From assembly GCA_964509075.1 (NCBI GenBank), contig CAZDWC010000006.1:62001-126000 (forward strand): DNA of 64,000 bases, given 5' to 3'. Positions within the stretch are counted from its first letter, which is position 1. The number at the start of each line of letters is the position of its first letter. The translations under genes and the position numbers were made by a program. A model generated the notes under the pieces. It searched no databases and was not told the DNA's origin. It saw only the letters and a program-made list of their open reading frames with translations. Source of the DNA: UBA7239 sp964509075 (GTDB lineage Bacteria > Pseudomonadota > Gammaproteobacteria > Pseudomonadales > UBA7239). Below are positions 1 to 7,954 of the stretch, piece after piece.

Positions 1-1867
1 TGAGTACCACGTCTTCCACTTTCTCGCGCAATTCCTGTGGCAGATCGTCATACACGGCGAGCTGGCCGGCGTTGACGATGGCCATGTCCAGACCTGCCTT
101 GATCGCGTGATACAGAAAAACGGAGTGGATCGCTTCGCGCACCGGATTGTTGCCGCGAAACGAGAATGACACATTCGATAAACCGCCCGATACCAGCGCG
201 CCGGGCAGATGCTGTTTGATCCAGCGCGTGGCCTCGATGAAATCCACCGCGTAGTTGTTGTGTTCGTCGATGCCAGTGGCGATGGCAAAAATATTCGGAT
301 CGAAAATGATATCGTTCGGGTTGAAGCCGACCTGGTTGGCCAGAATGTCATACGAGTTCTTGCAGATCTCGATTTTGCGTTCCAGCGAATCGGCCTGGCC
401 TTTTTCATCAAACGCCATCACCACCACGGCAGCACCGTAGCGTTGGCACAGTGTGGCTTGCTCGATGAATTTCTGCGCGCCTTCCTTCATGCTGATGGAA
501 TTGACGATGGCCTTGCCTTGCGTGCACTTCAGGCCGGCTTCGATCACATCCCATTTCGAGGAGTCGAGCATCACCGGTACTTTAGCAATGTTCGGTTCCA
601 CAGCAATCAGGTTGGAAAAATGCTTCATCGCGTAGTGCGAATCCAGCATTGCTTCGTCCATGTTGATGTCGATCACCTGCGCGCCGTCATTGACCTGTTC
701 TTCGGCGATCGCCAGCGCGGCGTCGTAATCGCCGTCCAGTACCAGGCGTTTGAATTTGGCTGAGCCGGTAACATTGCAGCGTTCGCCGACGTTGACGAAC
801 AGCGAGTCGTTGTCGATGGTGACTGCTTCAAGGCCGGACAGGCGCAGTGCCGGTGGAATTTGCGGGATGACGCGCGGTTTGCATTCCTTCATCGATTTGG
901 CAATCGCAGCAATGTGCGCGGGTGTTGTGCCGCAGCAGCCGCCGATGATATTGATGAAGCCGCTGTCGGCGTAATCGCGAATCACCGCTTCCATGGAGTC
1001 CGGCGTTTCATCAAAGCCGCCGAGTTCATTCGGCAAGCCGGCGTTCGGGTGTGCGCTCACATACACGCCGGCAATGCGGGACATTTCTTCCACGTGCTGG
1101 CGCAATTCATCGGCGCCGAGTGCGCAGTTCAAACCGACAGACAGTGGTTTGGCGTGGGAAACGGAGTTCCAGAACGCTTCCACGGTCTGGCCAGTCAGTG
1201 TGCGGCCGCTTTTATCCGGGATGGTGCCGGAAATCATGATCGGCAACTCAATGCCGCTGTCTTCGAAATATTTGCGCGTGGCAAAAATCGCTGCCTTGCA
1301 GTTGAGCGTATCGAACACGGTTTCAATCATGATGATGTCGGCGCCACCATCCACCAGTCCTTCGCAGGCTTCGTAATAGTCACGAACCAGTTCATCCCAC
1401 TCGATGGAACGCTTGGCCGGGTCATTCACGTCGCAGATGTTGCACGCGGCTTTGGTGGTGGGGCCGAGAATGCCGGCGACGAAACGCGGTTTGTCTGGCG
1501 TGCTGGCTGCATCGCAAACCTCGCGGGCGAGGCGGGCAGCGGCGCGGTTCAGTTCCGGCACCAGATCTTCGAGGTGGTAGTCGGCCATCGAGGCGCGGGT
1601 GGAGTTGAAGGTGTTGGTCTCGATGATGTCGGCACCGGCATCGAGATAGGCCTGATGGATCTCGCGGATCACCTCGGGCTTGGTCAGCACCAGCAGGTCG
1701 TTGTTGCCTTTGACGTCATGGTGCACGTTCGCAAAGCGCTCGCCACGGTAGTCGGCCTCTTCCAACCCGTAGGTTTGCACCATGGTGCCCATGGCGCCAT
1801 CGAGAATCAGGATGCGATCTTTGAGGGCTTGGTGGAGGGCGGTGATGCGGTCTTGGCGGCTGGTCAT
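1..1867 (-). CDS. metH: Cobalamin-dependent methionine synthase, N-terminal part (runs off window)
   Basis: Transfers a methyl group from methyltetrahydrofolate via cobalamin to homocysteine, giving methionine. The reverse strand reads open from an ATG at 1867 to the window edge, about 622 of the roughly 1230 residues usual for the family. Visible are the homocysteine-binding barrel, with ETNTFNST, GLNCALG and the zinc-binding GGCCG cysteines near residues 307-311, and the start of the pterin-binding barrel with GERCNVTGSAKFK. The cobalamin, SAM-binding and activation domains lie outside the window. Transcription diverges from the chemoreceptor gene, and the shared upstream region carries a perfect inverted repeat. 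Long plus-strand reading frames across this stretch are antisense shadows. The partial call reflects only the window edge. Confidence 0.96.
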   Translation of the reverse strand, partial: MTSRQDRITALHQALKDRILILDGAMGTMVQTYGLEEADYRGERFANVHHDVKGNNDLLVLTKPEVIREIHQAYLDAGADIIETNTFNSTRASMADYHLEDLVPELNRAAARLAREVCDAASTPDKPRFVAGILGPTTKAACNICDVNDPAKRSIEWDELVRDYYEACEGLVDGGADIIMIETVFDTLNCKAAIFATRKYFEDSGIELPIMISGTIPDKSGRTLTGQTVEAFWNSVSHAKPLSVGLNCALGADELRQHVEEMSRIAGVYVSAHPNAGLPNELGGFDETPDSMEAVIRDYADSGFINIIGGCCGTTPAHIAAIAKSMKECKPRVIPQIPPALRLSGLEAVTIDNDSLFVNVGERCNVTGSAKFKRLVLDGDYDAALAIAEEQVNDGAQVIDINMDEAMLDSHYAMKHFSNLIAVEPNIAKVPVMLDSSKWDVIEAGLKCTQGKAIVNSISMKEGAQKFIEQATLCQRYGAAVVVMAFDEKGQADSLERKIEICKNSYDILANQVGFNPNDIIFDPNIFAIATGIDEHNNYAVDFIEATRWIKQHLPGALVSGGLSNVSFSFRGNNPVREAIHSVFLYHAIKAGLDMAIVNAGQLAVYDDLPQELREKVEDVVL

Positions 1868-1910
1868 GGCTGGCACTGCTTGTAGGGGGTGAGAGCGTGC
1901 ATTCTAGCAG

Positions 1911-1952
1911 CGAGACAACCTATATCAAAGTTTTTTGATATAGGTTGTCTCG
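1911..1952. repeat. Perfect 19-bp inverted repeat upstream of metH, possible operator
   Basis: Two perfectly complementary 19-base arms (1911-1929 and 1934-1952) are separated by four bases (GTTT). The centre reads TATATCAAA-GTTT-TTTGATATA. It lies 43 bases upstream of the metH start and 99 bases upstream of the divergent chemoreceptor gene, so it is placed as an operator or leader hairpin rather than an end-of-gene terminator. The arms are AT-rich at the centre and no T-run follows. What binds it is unknown; control of metH is inference. Confidence 0.7.
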
Positions 1953-2050
1953 TGTGAGCCGTCAGAGGGGAAAGTTGCTGCAGGACTGGCCAATTCAGTG
2001 CTGGCGGCTACGCTTCAAGCAGTATATGGAGACGTATGGGTTGATCGGCC

Positions 2051-3619
2051 ATGAGAAAGAATTTGCCTGTGACAGACCGTGAAGTGGTGCTGCGTGATCA
2101 TCACCTGATTGTTTCGATGACGGACGCGAAGGGTGTCATTACGGACTGTAACGGGGATTTCTGTGAGATCTCCGGGTTCTCCCGGGATGAATTGATCGGC
2201 CAGGCGCATAACATTGTTCGTCATCCGGACATGCCACAGGCAGCTTTTGCGCATTTATGGCAGCAGTTGCAAGCAGGAAAGCCGTGGATGGGCGTTGTGA
2301 AGAATCGTTGCAAAAATGGCGATTACTACTGGGTGAGCGCATACGTCATTCCTGTGAAAGAGGCCGGCAAGGTGGTTGGCTTTCAATCTGTGCGGCGCAA
2401 GGCGAGCAGCGAGCAGATTGCCCGTGCTGCTGCTCTCTATTCGGGGGAGATTGTTCTCTCGGCAGGCCGTTACGGGCAATTGTTGTCAGGCATGACACCG
2501 TGGTTGCAGGCCTTGTTGGCGGGGTGGGGGCCGTTGATTCTTGTCAGCCTTCTCCTTGGTGTTGGTCTTCTTGATATGAGCAAGCTGTGCTTGTTTGCCA
2601 CCCCGTTTGTCGCAGCCTGTGGTTGGTGGGTACGGAAAAGCCGTGCCGGGCTGGATACCTTGGCAGGTAGTGTCATGGACAATCCACTTTCTGCTTATAT
2701 ATATACCGGGCGCAATGACATGATGGGCCACTGGGAATTTGCTTTGCTGGCAGAGCGTGAGCGCCTGTCAACAGTGCTTGCCTGTCTGCGCCATTCGGCC
2801 AGCTCTCTGGAAACCAACGCAGGCAAAACTCGCAAAGTTGCCGAAGTGGCATGTCATTCGATTGACGAGCAGAACCGGGAAAGCTCGGCAATCCTGAACT
2901 CGGTGAACAGTATTTCCATGAGCATTGCTGAAGTCGCCAACGAGACTCACCGCTCGGCAGACAGTACCCAGCAGCTGAATCAGGAAACCCATAGCGGGCA
3001 ACTGCAGGTCGAGCGAACGGTCAGCAAGATCTCGCAATTGACGGAGTCGGTAGTGGAAGTGGCCGGCTGTATCGAAGCCTTGTCGCGTGACAGTCAGGAC
3101 ATCAGCAAGGTGCTCGAAGTGATACGCGGCATTGCAGACCAGACCAATCTGTTGGCGCTCAATGCTGCAATAGAAGCGGCAAGGGCGGGTGAGCAAGGGC
3201 GTGGATTTGCTGTTGTGGCAGATGAGGTGCGCTCACTCGCTATCCGCACGCAGGAAGCAACAGGGCAGATCAACGAGATGATCAGCAAGTTGCAGGCCGC
3301 TGCGCAAAGCGCCGTGTCTTCGATGAACCTGAACCGTACGCTTGCCGACGAGGGAAGAGAGAGTGTGGTGTCAACAGGTCAGGTCCTGGAAAAGATTTTT
3401 GCTGCGGTCAATGGCATGACCGATATGACAAGACGCATTGCGCGAGCAGCAGATGAGCAGCATGACGGTTCCGGCCAGATCAGCGAGCGCGTTGGCAGGG
3501 TTTCGGAACTCGCGATCGTTGCTCGTGGTCTGGCTGCCGATGTGGTGTCTGAGGCCAGTCTCCTGAGTGAGCTGGCGGTGGAACAAAAGACCCTTATTGA
3601 TCGTTACCGGGCCGGTTGA
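2051..3619 (+). CDS. Aer-like methyl-accepting chemotaxis protein with PAS sensor
   Basis: Predicted energy/redox-taxis receptor of 522 residues, close to the length of E. coli Aer. An N-terminal PAS domain (about 15-120, with GFSRDELIG, IVRHPDMP and KNGDYYWV, typical of FAD-binding Aer PAS) is followed by a hydrophobic pair (about 150-195) and a cytoplasmic signalling domain. The CheA/CheW-contact hairpin is clear (DQTNLLALNAAIEAARAGEQ). There is no periplasmic ligand domain, so sensing is probably intracellular. No other chemotaxis gene is adjacent. The ATG at 2051 is the first usable start, because upstream frames are closed; its Shine-Dalgarno is weak. Confidence 0.93.
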   Translation: MRKNLPVTDREVVLRDHHLIVSMTDAKGVITDCNGDFCEISGFSRDELIGQAHNIVRHPDMPQAAFAHLWQQLQAGKPWMGVVKNRCKNGDYYWVSAYVIPVKEAGKVVGFQSVRRKASSEQIARAAALYSGEIVLSAGRYGQLLSGMTPWLQALLAGWGPLILVSLLLGVGLLDMSKLCLFATPFVAACGWWVRKSRAGLDTLAGSVMDNPLSAYIYTGRNDMMGHWEFALLAERERLSTVLACLRHSASSLETNAGKTRKVAEVACHSIDEQNRESSAILNSVNSISMSIAEVANETHRSADSTQQLNQETHSGQLQVERTVSKISQLTESVVEVAGCIEALSRDSQDISKVLEVIRGIADQTNLLALNAAIEAARAGEQGRGFAVVADEVRSLAIRTQEATGQINEMISKLQAAAQSAVSSMNLNRTLADEGRESVVSTGQVLEKIFAAVNGMTDMTRRIARAADEQHDGSGQISERVGRVSELAIVARGLAADVVSEASLLSELAVEQKTLIDRYRAG

Positions 3620-3637
3620 GCGGGGAATGCCCGGGTC

Positions 3638-3892
3638 CTAAAGCCCGAGGCGGCCCAGTGTTGCGATGATTTCATGCAGTATTGCTGCAGCCTGGGGGTG
3701 TTCTTCTTCCAGACTTTCCAGCAACAGATTGGCGGTATCCTGGATACTGGGATCGCTGGGCGCGGGTTCATTAGGGTTATGGCGATGGCGCTGTAATTCA
3801 GCCATCCATTGCTGTTGCTGCGGTGTGTTTTCGTTGGGAGCAAGGTGCTCGTGCAAGCGGGTAATCAGGTTGTCGAGCTGTTGTCGCGGCAT
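3638..3892 (-). CDS. DUF4404 family small protein
   Basis: An 84-residue acidic, mostly helical protein that begins MPRQQLDNLITRLHEHL and ends in a helix ILHEIIATLGRLGL. The open frame extends further upstream, but the ATG at 3892 is chosen because GGAGG lies seven to eight bases before it. The pattern resembles the DUF4404 family of small gammaproteobacterial proteins of unknown function; this is from memory of the family, not a search. The gene converges with the chemoreceptor gene with an 18-base gap. No signal peptide or membrane segment is seen. Confidence 0.65.
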   Translation of the reverse strand: MPRQQLDNLITRLHEHLAPNENTPQQQQWMAELQRHRHNPNEPAPSDPSIQDTANLLLESLEEEHPQAAAILHEIIATLGRLGL

Positions 3893-4054
3893 GGTAAATC
3901 CTCCAATTGTTGTCCATTCTAGCTTTGAAATGACCTTTAAACACTTGCGCAAGCACAAGATTTTCTTGCCTTTTGCTCGCCAAGGGTTCAATCGGGTTGC
4001 CAGTATCGGCTAGAATCGGCTGCCAGTGGCTAATGACACAATGAAGGGCCGTTA

Positions 4055-4726
4055 ATGAAAATCATACCGATGCGCGATTACCCGCAGGATGTCGCCGACA
4101 ATTTCCTGGGTGGTATCAACTTCGTGCGCGAGATGCGCCTGAATGACCCGGCGCAGTTTGATGTATTGATGCAGCGCACCCAATTTGTGGAGCTGGTGCC
4201 GGGTGAAACCATCATCAATGCCGGAGAAATGGATAGCCGCTACTTCTTTCTGCTCAAGGGTCAGCTCTCCGTGTATGCCGATAGCAAGCACAAGGCCCGT
4301 GAACTTAACAAGATCACGCCCGGCCAGAGCTTTGGTGCCCTGGCCATAGTCTGCAAGACGCCGCGTACGGCTACGGTCACCATCGCGCCCAATTGCATTG
4401 GTGCCTTGCTGATTGCCATTGATCTGGCTGACCTCGGCCAGCTGGATGATTTCTCGGTCTTTTCGCTCACCACCAAGCTGTCCTTGTACCGAACGGTTGT
4501 CAACAACACGCGCTGGCAGCTGGAAGTGTACAAGATGGATTATCCCAGCCATCCGTTGACGCAGAAGAGCCGTGAAGTAGAGGTCTACATCGGCAAGAAG
4601 TTTACCGAGCAGGAACTGCAAAGTCTGGAGCGCCAGATCATGCAGCTGACGGCACTGATCACCGAGTGGAATGCCGAGCTGGCGCCCAAGGAAAAAGATC
4701 CGCAGGATCGCGGTGCCAATATCTGA
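4055..4726 (+). CDS. Cyclic nucleotide-binding domain protein without DNA-binding domain
   Basis: A 223-residue protein with one Crp-type cNMP-binding beta-roll at about 30-140: FVELVPGETIINAGEMDSRYFFLLKGQLSVYA, then PGQSFGALAIV followed by PRTATVTI, which matches the phosphate-binding cassette region (FGE-x-A-L..R-A-T). The C-terminal 80 residues are charged and helical and show no winged helix, so it is unlikely to be a Crp-like transcription factor. It could be a stand-alone second-messenger effector. It lies alone between a divergent DUF4404 gene and ferredoxin-NADP reductase. The ligand (cAMP, c-di-GMP or none) cannot be told from sequence. Confidence 0.8.
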   Translation: MKIIPMRDYPQDVADNFLGGINFVREMRLNDPAQFDVLMQRTQFVELVPGETIINAGEMDSRYFFLLKGQLSVYADSKHKARELNKITPGQSFGALAIVCKTPRTATVTIAPNCIGALLIAIDLADLGQLDDFSVFSLTTKLSLYRTVVNNTRWQLEVYKMDYPSHPLTQKSREVEVYIGKKFTEQELQSLERQIMQLTALITEWNAELAPKEKDPQDRGANI

Positions 4727-4892
4727 ATTGCCGCCGGCGCCGGTTGGCAGCTGTCTTGTGTCAACAAATCCCGCCTTTTCCCGCAGTTAGCGCGGAAATC
4801 AGCCGATGGTCGTAAGCGCCAGTGGTTCCCTGATGCCTTGGGGGCTAGTATCATGCCCGCCTCGTTTGTAGACCTGCTAGAGAGAACCCGAG

Positions 4893-5669
4893 ATGTCCAA
4901 TATAACGGTTGAGCGCGTACTCGAAGTCCATCACTGGAATGACACCCTGTTCAGCTTCAAGTGCACCCGTGAAGACGGTCTGCGTTTTATCAACGGTCAG
5001 TTTGTCATGATCGGTCTTGAAGTCGACGGTCGCCCCTTGCTGCGCGCCTACAGTATTGTCAGCGCCAATTACGATGACCATCTCGAGTTTCTGAGCATCA
5101 AGGTGCCCGACGGCCCGCTCACCTCGCGTTTGCAGCATTTGAAGGTGGGTGATTCGGTGCTGGTGAGCAAGAAGCCAACTGGAACACTGGTGCAGGACAA
5201 CCTGCTGCCTGGCAAGAATCTGTACCTGTTCTCGACCGGTACCGGTTTGGCGCCGTTCATGTCCATCATCAAGGATCCGGAAGTTTACGAGCGTTATGAC
5301 AAGGTGATCCTGACGCACGGTGTACGTTGGGTCAGCGAACTGGCCTATCACGACTTCATCACCAAGGAATTGCCGCAAAACGAGTTTTTCGGTGACATGG
5401 TGAAAGAAAAACTGATCTATTACCCCACGGTGACGCGCGAGCCTTTCCGCAACCAGGGCCGCCTGACGGATTTGATCGTCAGTGGCAAATTGTGCGCGGA
5501 TATCGGTCTTCCACAGCTGAATCCGGAGACGGATCGCGGCCTGATGTGCGGCAGCCCCGGCTTGCTGGTGGATCTGTGCAACATACTCAATGGCTTGGGC
5601 TTCAAGGAGTCGCCGCGTATGGGGGATCCGGGTGACTACGCCATCGAGCGCGCCTTTGTTGAAAAATGA
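4893..5669 (+). CDS. fpr: Ferredoxin--NADP+ reductase
   Basis: FAD enzyme of 258 residues that exchanges electrons between NADPH and ferredoxin or flavodoxin, as the Azotobacter/Pseudomonas Fpr does in redox balance and oxidative stress. The FAD-binding motif RAYS is at 51-54, the NADP-binding GTGLAP at 116-121, and the C-terminal part carries MCGSPGLLVD. The protein ends AFVEK, like the bacterial subclass that lacks the plant C-terminal tyrosine. Start chosen from GAGAGAACCCGAG just upstream. A hairpin terminator follows 21 bases after the stop, so this is probably a single-gene transcript. Confidence 0.95.
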   Translation: MSNITVERVLEVHHWNDTLFSFKCTREDGLRFINGQFVMIGLEVDGRPLLRAYSIVSANYDDHLEFLSIKVPDGPLTSRLQHLKVGDSVLVSKKPTGTLVQDNLLPGKNLYLFSTGTGLAPFMSIIKDPEVYERYDKVILTHGVRWVSELAYHDFITKELPQNEFFGDMVKEKLIYYPTVTREPFRNQGRLTDLIVSGKLCADIGLPQLNPETDRGLMCGSPGLLVDLCNILNGLGFKESPRMGDPGDYAIERAFVEK

Positions 5670-5690
5670 TGCCATTGTTGCATCGCAAGG

Positions 5691-5714
5691 AGCCGGCCCA
5701 GTGCCGGCTTTTTT
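5691..5714 (+). terminator. Rho-independent terminator after fpr
   Basis: Arms AGCCGGC (5691-5697) and GCCGGCT (5703-5709) flank a five-base loop, followed by a run of T to 5714. It separates fpr from the VWA gene. Confidence 0.85.
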
Positions 5715-5822
5715 GTGTTCGGCTGCCCTGTTGTCTCGGATATTGCCAGTGCTGTCTGGACGGTGTCGCGTGCTAAGCTGGCCCAAATGTCTTGTCTGCA
5801 ATTGCCTTGCGATGTCCGTGTC

Positions 5823-6998
5823 ATGCTGATCAATTTCTTCTACACCCTGAAACAGGCTGCCGTGCCGGTATCCATCAAGGAGTTCCTGATGCTGCTGGAA
5901 GCGATGCAGGCGCACCTGGCATTCGGCAGCATTGACGATTTCTACCAACTGGCGCGCACCTGCCTGGTGAAAGACGAAAAATATTTTGATCGTTTCGATC
6001 AGGCTTTTGGTCGCTACTTCAAGGATATGCAAACGCTGGAAGATATTATCGAAGCGATGATTCCCGATGAGTGGTTGCGTCAGGAATTCGAGAAATACCT
6101 GAGCGATGAAGAAAAAAAGCAGATCCAGTCGCTGGGCGGACTGGAAAAGCTGATGGAAGAATTCAAGAAGCGTCTCGCCGAACAGAAAGAGCGCCATGAG
6201 GGTGGCAATAAATGGATAGGCACCGGCGGTACTTCACCTTTTGGCAACAGCGGCTACAACCCGGAAGGCGTCCGTGTCGGCGGTGAGGGCAAGAATCAGC
6301 GGGCTGTCAAAGTTTGGGAGAAGCGTCAGTTCAAGGATCTCGATGATTCCGTGGAGCTGGGCACGCGCAACATCAAGGTTGCGCTGAAACGTTTGCGCAA
6401 GTTTGCGCGTCAGGGTGCGGAAGAAGAACTCGATATCGACGATACCATTCGTGCCACGGCGCGCAATGCCGGCCTGCTGGACATCCGCATGGTGCCCGAG
6501 CGCCACAACGCTGTGAAGGTGTTGATGTTTTTCGATATCGGTGGCTCGATGGATCCTTATGTGCAGCTGTGTGAAGAACTGTTTTCTGCCACACGCACGG
6601 AATTCAAGCATCTGGAATATTTCTACTTTCACAATTTCATTTATGACTTTGTGTGGAAGAACAACGTGCGGCGTTTTTCCGAGAAAACCAGTGTGCTGGA
6701 TGTTTTGCATAAATATGCGTCCGACTACAAGGTGATTTTTATCGGTGATGCCAGCATGTCGCCTTACGAGATCACGCACAGTGGTGGCAATCTGGAATAC
6801 CACAATGATGAAGCCGGCGCGGTGTGGATGCAGCGTATTGCCGAGGTGTACCCGAAGCTGGTCTGGATCAATCCCCTGCCGGAGGAGTACTGGCAGCGCA
6901 CGCACAGCATCAAGCTGGTGCGCGATCTGGTCGAGAACCGCATGTTCCCGCTGACGCTGGAAGGTCTGGATCGCGCCATGTCCTACTTGTCCAAATAA
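5823..6998 (+). CDS. VWA domain-containing CoxE-like protein
   Basis: A 391-residue cytoplasmic protein. The N-terminal half is helical and charged (FLMLLEAMQAHLAF, with a long EKYLSDEEKKQI coiled stretch). The C-terminal half (about 210-390) is a von Willebrand A-like fold with VLMFFDIGGSMDPY where the MIDAS motif is expected, then FIGDASMSPYEI. Canonical DxSxS is changed to DxGGS, so metal binding may be altered. CoxE-like VWA proteins usually work with a MoxR-type AAA ATPase, but none is encoded beside it. The frame opens earlier (5715), but that stretch overlaps the terminator zone; ATG 5823 gives the conserved MLINFFYTLK start. Function unknown. Confidence 0.85.
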   Translation: MLINFFYTLKQAAVPVSIKEFLMLLEAMQAHLAFGSIDDFYQLARTCLVKDEKYFDRFDQAFGRYFKDMQTLEDIIEAMIPDEWLRQEFEKYLSDEEKKQIQSLGGLEKLMEEFKKRLAEQKERHEGGNKWIGTGGTSPFGNSGYNPEGVRVGGEGKNQRAVKVWEKRQFKDLDDSVELGTRNIKVALKRLRKFARQGAEEELDIDDTIRATARNAGLLDIRMVPERHNAVKVLMFFDIGGSMDPYVQLCEELFSATRTEFKHLEYFYFHNFIYDFVWKNNVRRFSEKTSVLDVLHKYASDYKVIFIGDASMSPYEITHSGGNLEYHNDEAGAVWMQRIAEVYPKLVWINPLPEEYWQRTHSIKLVRDLVENRMFPLTLEGLDRAMSYLSK

Positions 6999-7029
6999 TG
7001 TAATTCATTCACAAGGTGATAATGATTTC

Positions 7030-7890
7030 ATGTTGAGTTACCAGCACGGTTTTCACGCCGGCAATCATGCCGATGTGCTGAAGCACAGCGTGCTGTGTCA
7101 TGTCATCGACTATCTGTTGCAGAAAGACAAGCCTTTCCTGTTTTTTGATACGCACGCCGGACGCGGTTTTTATGACCTGCAACATCCGATGGCGCAGAAA
7201 ACCGGCGAGTATCGCGACGGTATAGCGCGCTTATCGCCTGCTGCTGATGCGCCTGCGGGTTTGCAGCCCTATCTGTCGGCACTCAAAACTTTCAATCAAG
7301 GCGGTGGTTTGCGTTATTACGCGGGTTCTTCGCTGCTGGCTGCGCGCATGATGCGTGATATTGACCGTGTAGTTGCCTGCGAATTGCACCCGCAGGAATA
7401 TCTGGCGCTGCGTGATAACTGTGAGGGCGCGCGCAGCATGGCCAGCCGTTGTGATGTGCGTGTACAAAAAGAAGATGGCTATCGAGCGTTGAAAGCGGCG
7501 CTGCCGCCGAAAGAACGGCGTGGCGCGATGTTGATCGACCCCAGCTATGAACTGCTGTCGGATGATCAGGCTGTGGTGGCCTGTCTGCATGAAGCCTTAA
7601 AGCGTTTTGCCACCGGCATTTACATGGTGTGGTACCCGATAGTGGATCCTCGCCGCAGCCAGAAGATGCTCAAGGCTGCAGCCGGGTTGCCGGCAGCGCA
7701 AATCCTGCAGCTGGAGCTGATGGTGCGCGAACCGGTAGCGGCAACGGCGGGCATGGCAGGCTCCGGGATGCTGGTTGTCAATCCGCCCTGGCAGCTGGCT
7801 GCGGCCATGCAGGAGCTGCTGCCCTGGCTGGTGCAACAACTGGCGCCAGACTCTGGCTCCAGCAGGGTGCAGTGGCTGGTAGGAGAATAA
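7030..7890 (+). CDS. rlmJ: 23S rRNA (adenine2030-N6)-methyltransferase
   Basis: SAM-dependent enzyme that methylates A2030 of 23S rRNA. The 286-residue protein shows the family start MLSYQHGFHAGNHADVLKH, the SAM-binding FFDTHAGRGFYDL near 38-50, and the catalytic loop as IDPSYE (D170-E174; E. coli has DPPYE). AAGGTG lies ten bases upstream of the ATG. The gene is 31 bases after the VWA gene and 64 bases before the GDH gene, so it may share transcripts with them, though the functions look unrelated. Confidence 0.95.
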   Translation: MLSYQHGFHAGNHADVLKHSVLCHVIDYLLQKDKPFLFFDTHAGRGFYDLQHPMAQKTGEYRDGIARLSPAADAPAGLQPYLSALKTFNQGGGLRYYAGSSLLAARMMRDIDRVVACELHPQEYLALRDNCEGARSMASRCDVRVQKEDGYRALKAALPPKERRGAMLIDPSYELLSDDQAVVACLHEALKRFATGIYMVWYPIVDPRRSQKMLKAAAGLPAAQILQLELMVREPVAATAGMAGSGMLVVNPPWQLAAAMQELLPWLVQQLAPDSGSSRVQWLVGE

Positions 7891-7954
7891 ATACGCTCGT
7901 CTACTCTTACTACAGACAGCCCGGGTTGCAGGCTGAAAGTCGGAGTGGACGAAC

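Noticed and set aside
209..1885. Plus-strand frames, including one of 341 codons, across 209-1885
   Set aside because: They lie antisense to metH, whose reverse-strand protein shows all family motifs; their residue composition (H, F, V-rich) is that of a shadow.
4851..6197. A 448-codon minus-strand frame
   Set aside because: It covers fpr and part of the VWA gene in antisense and crosses a terminator; the plus-strand proteins are clear.
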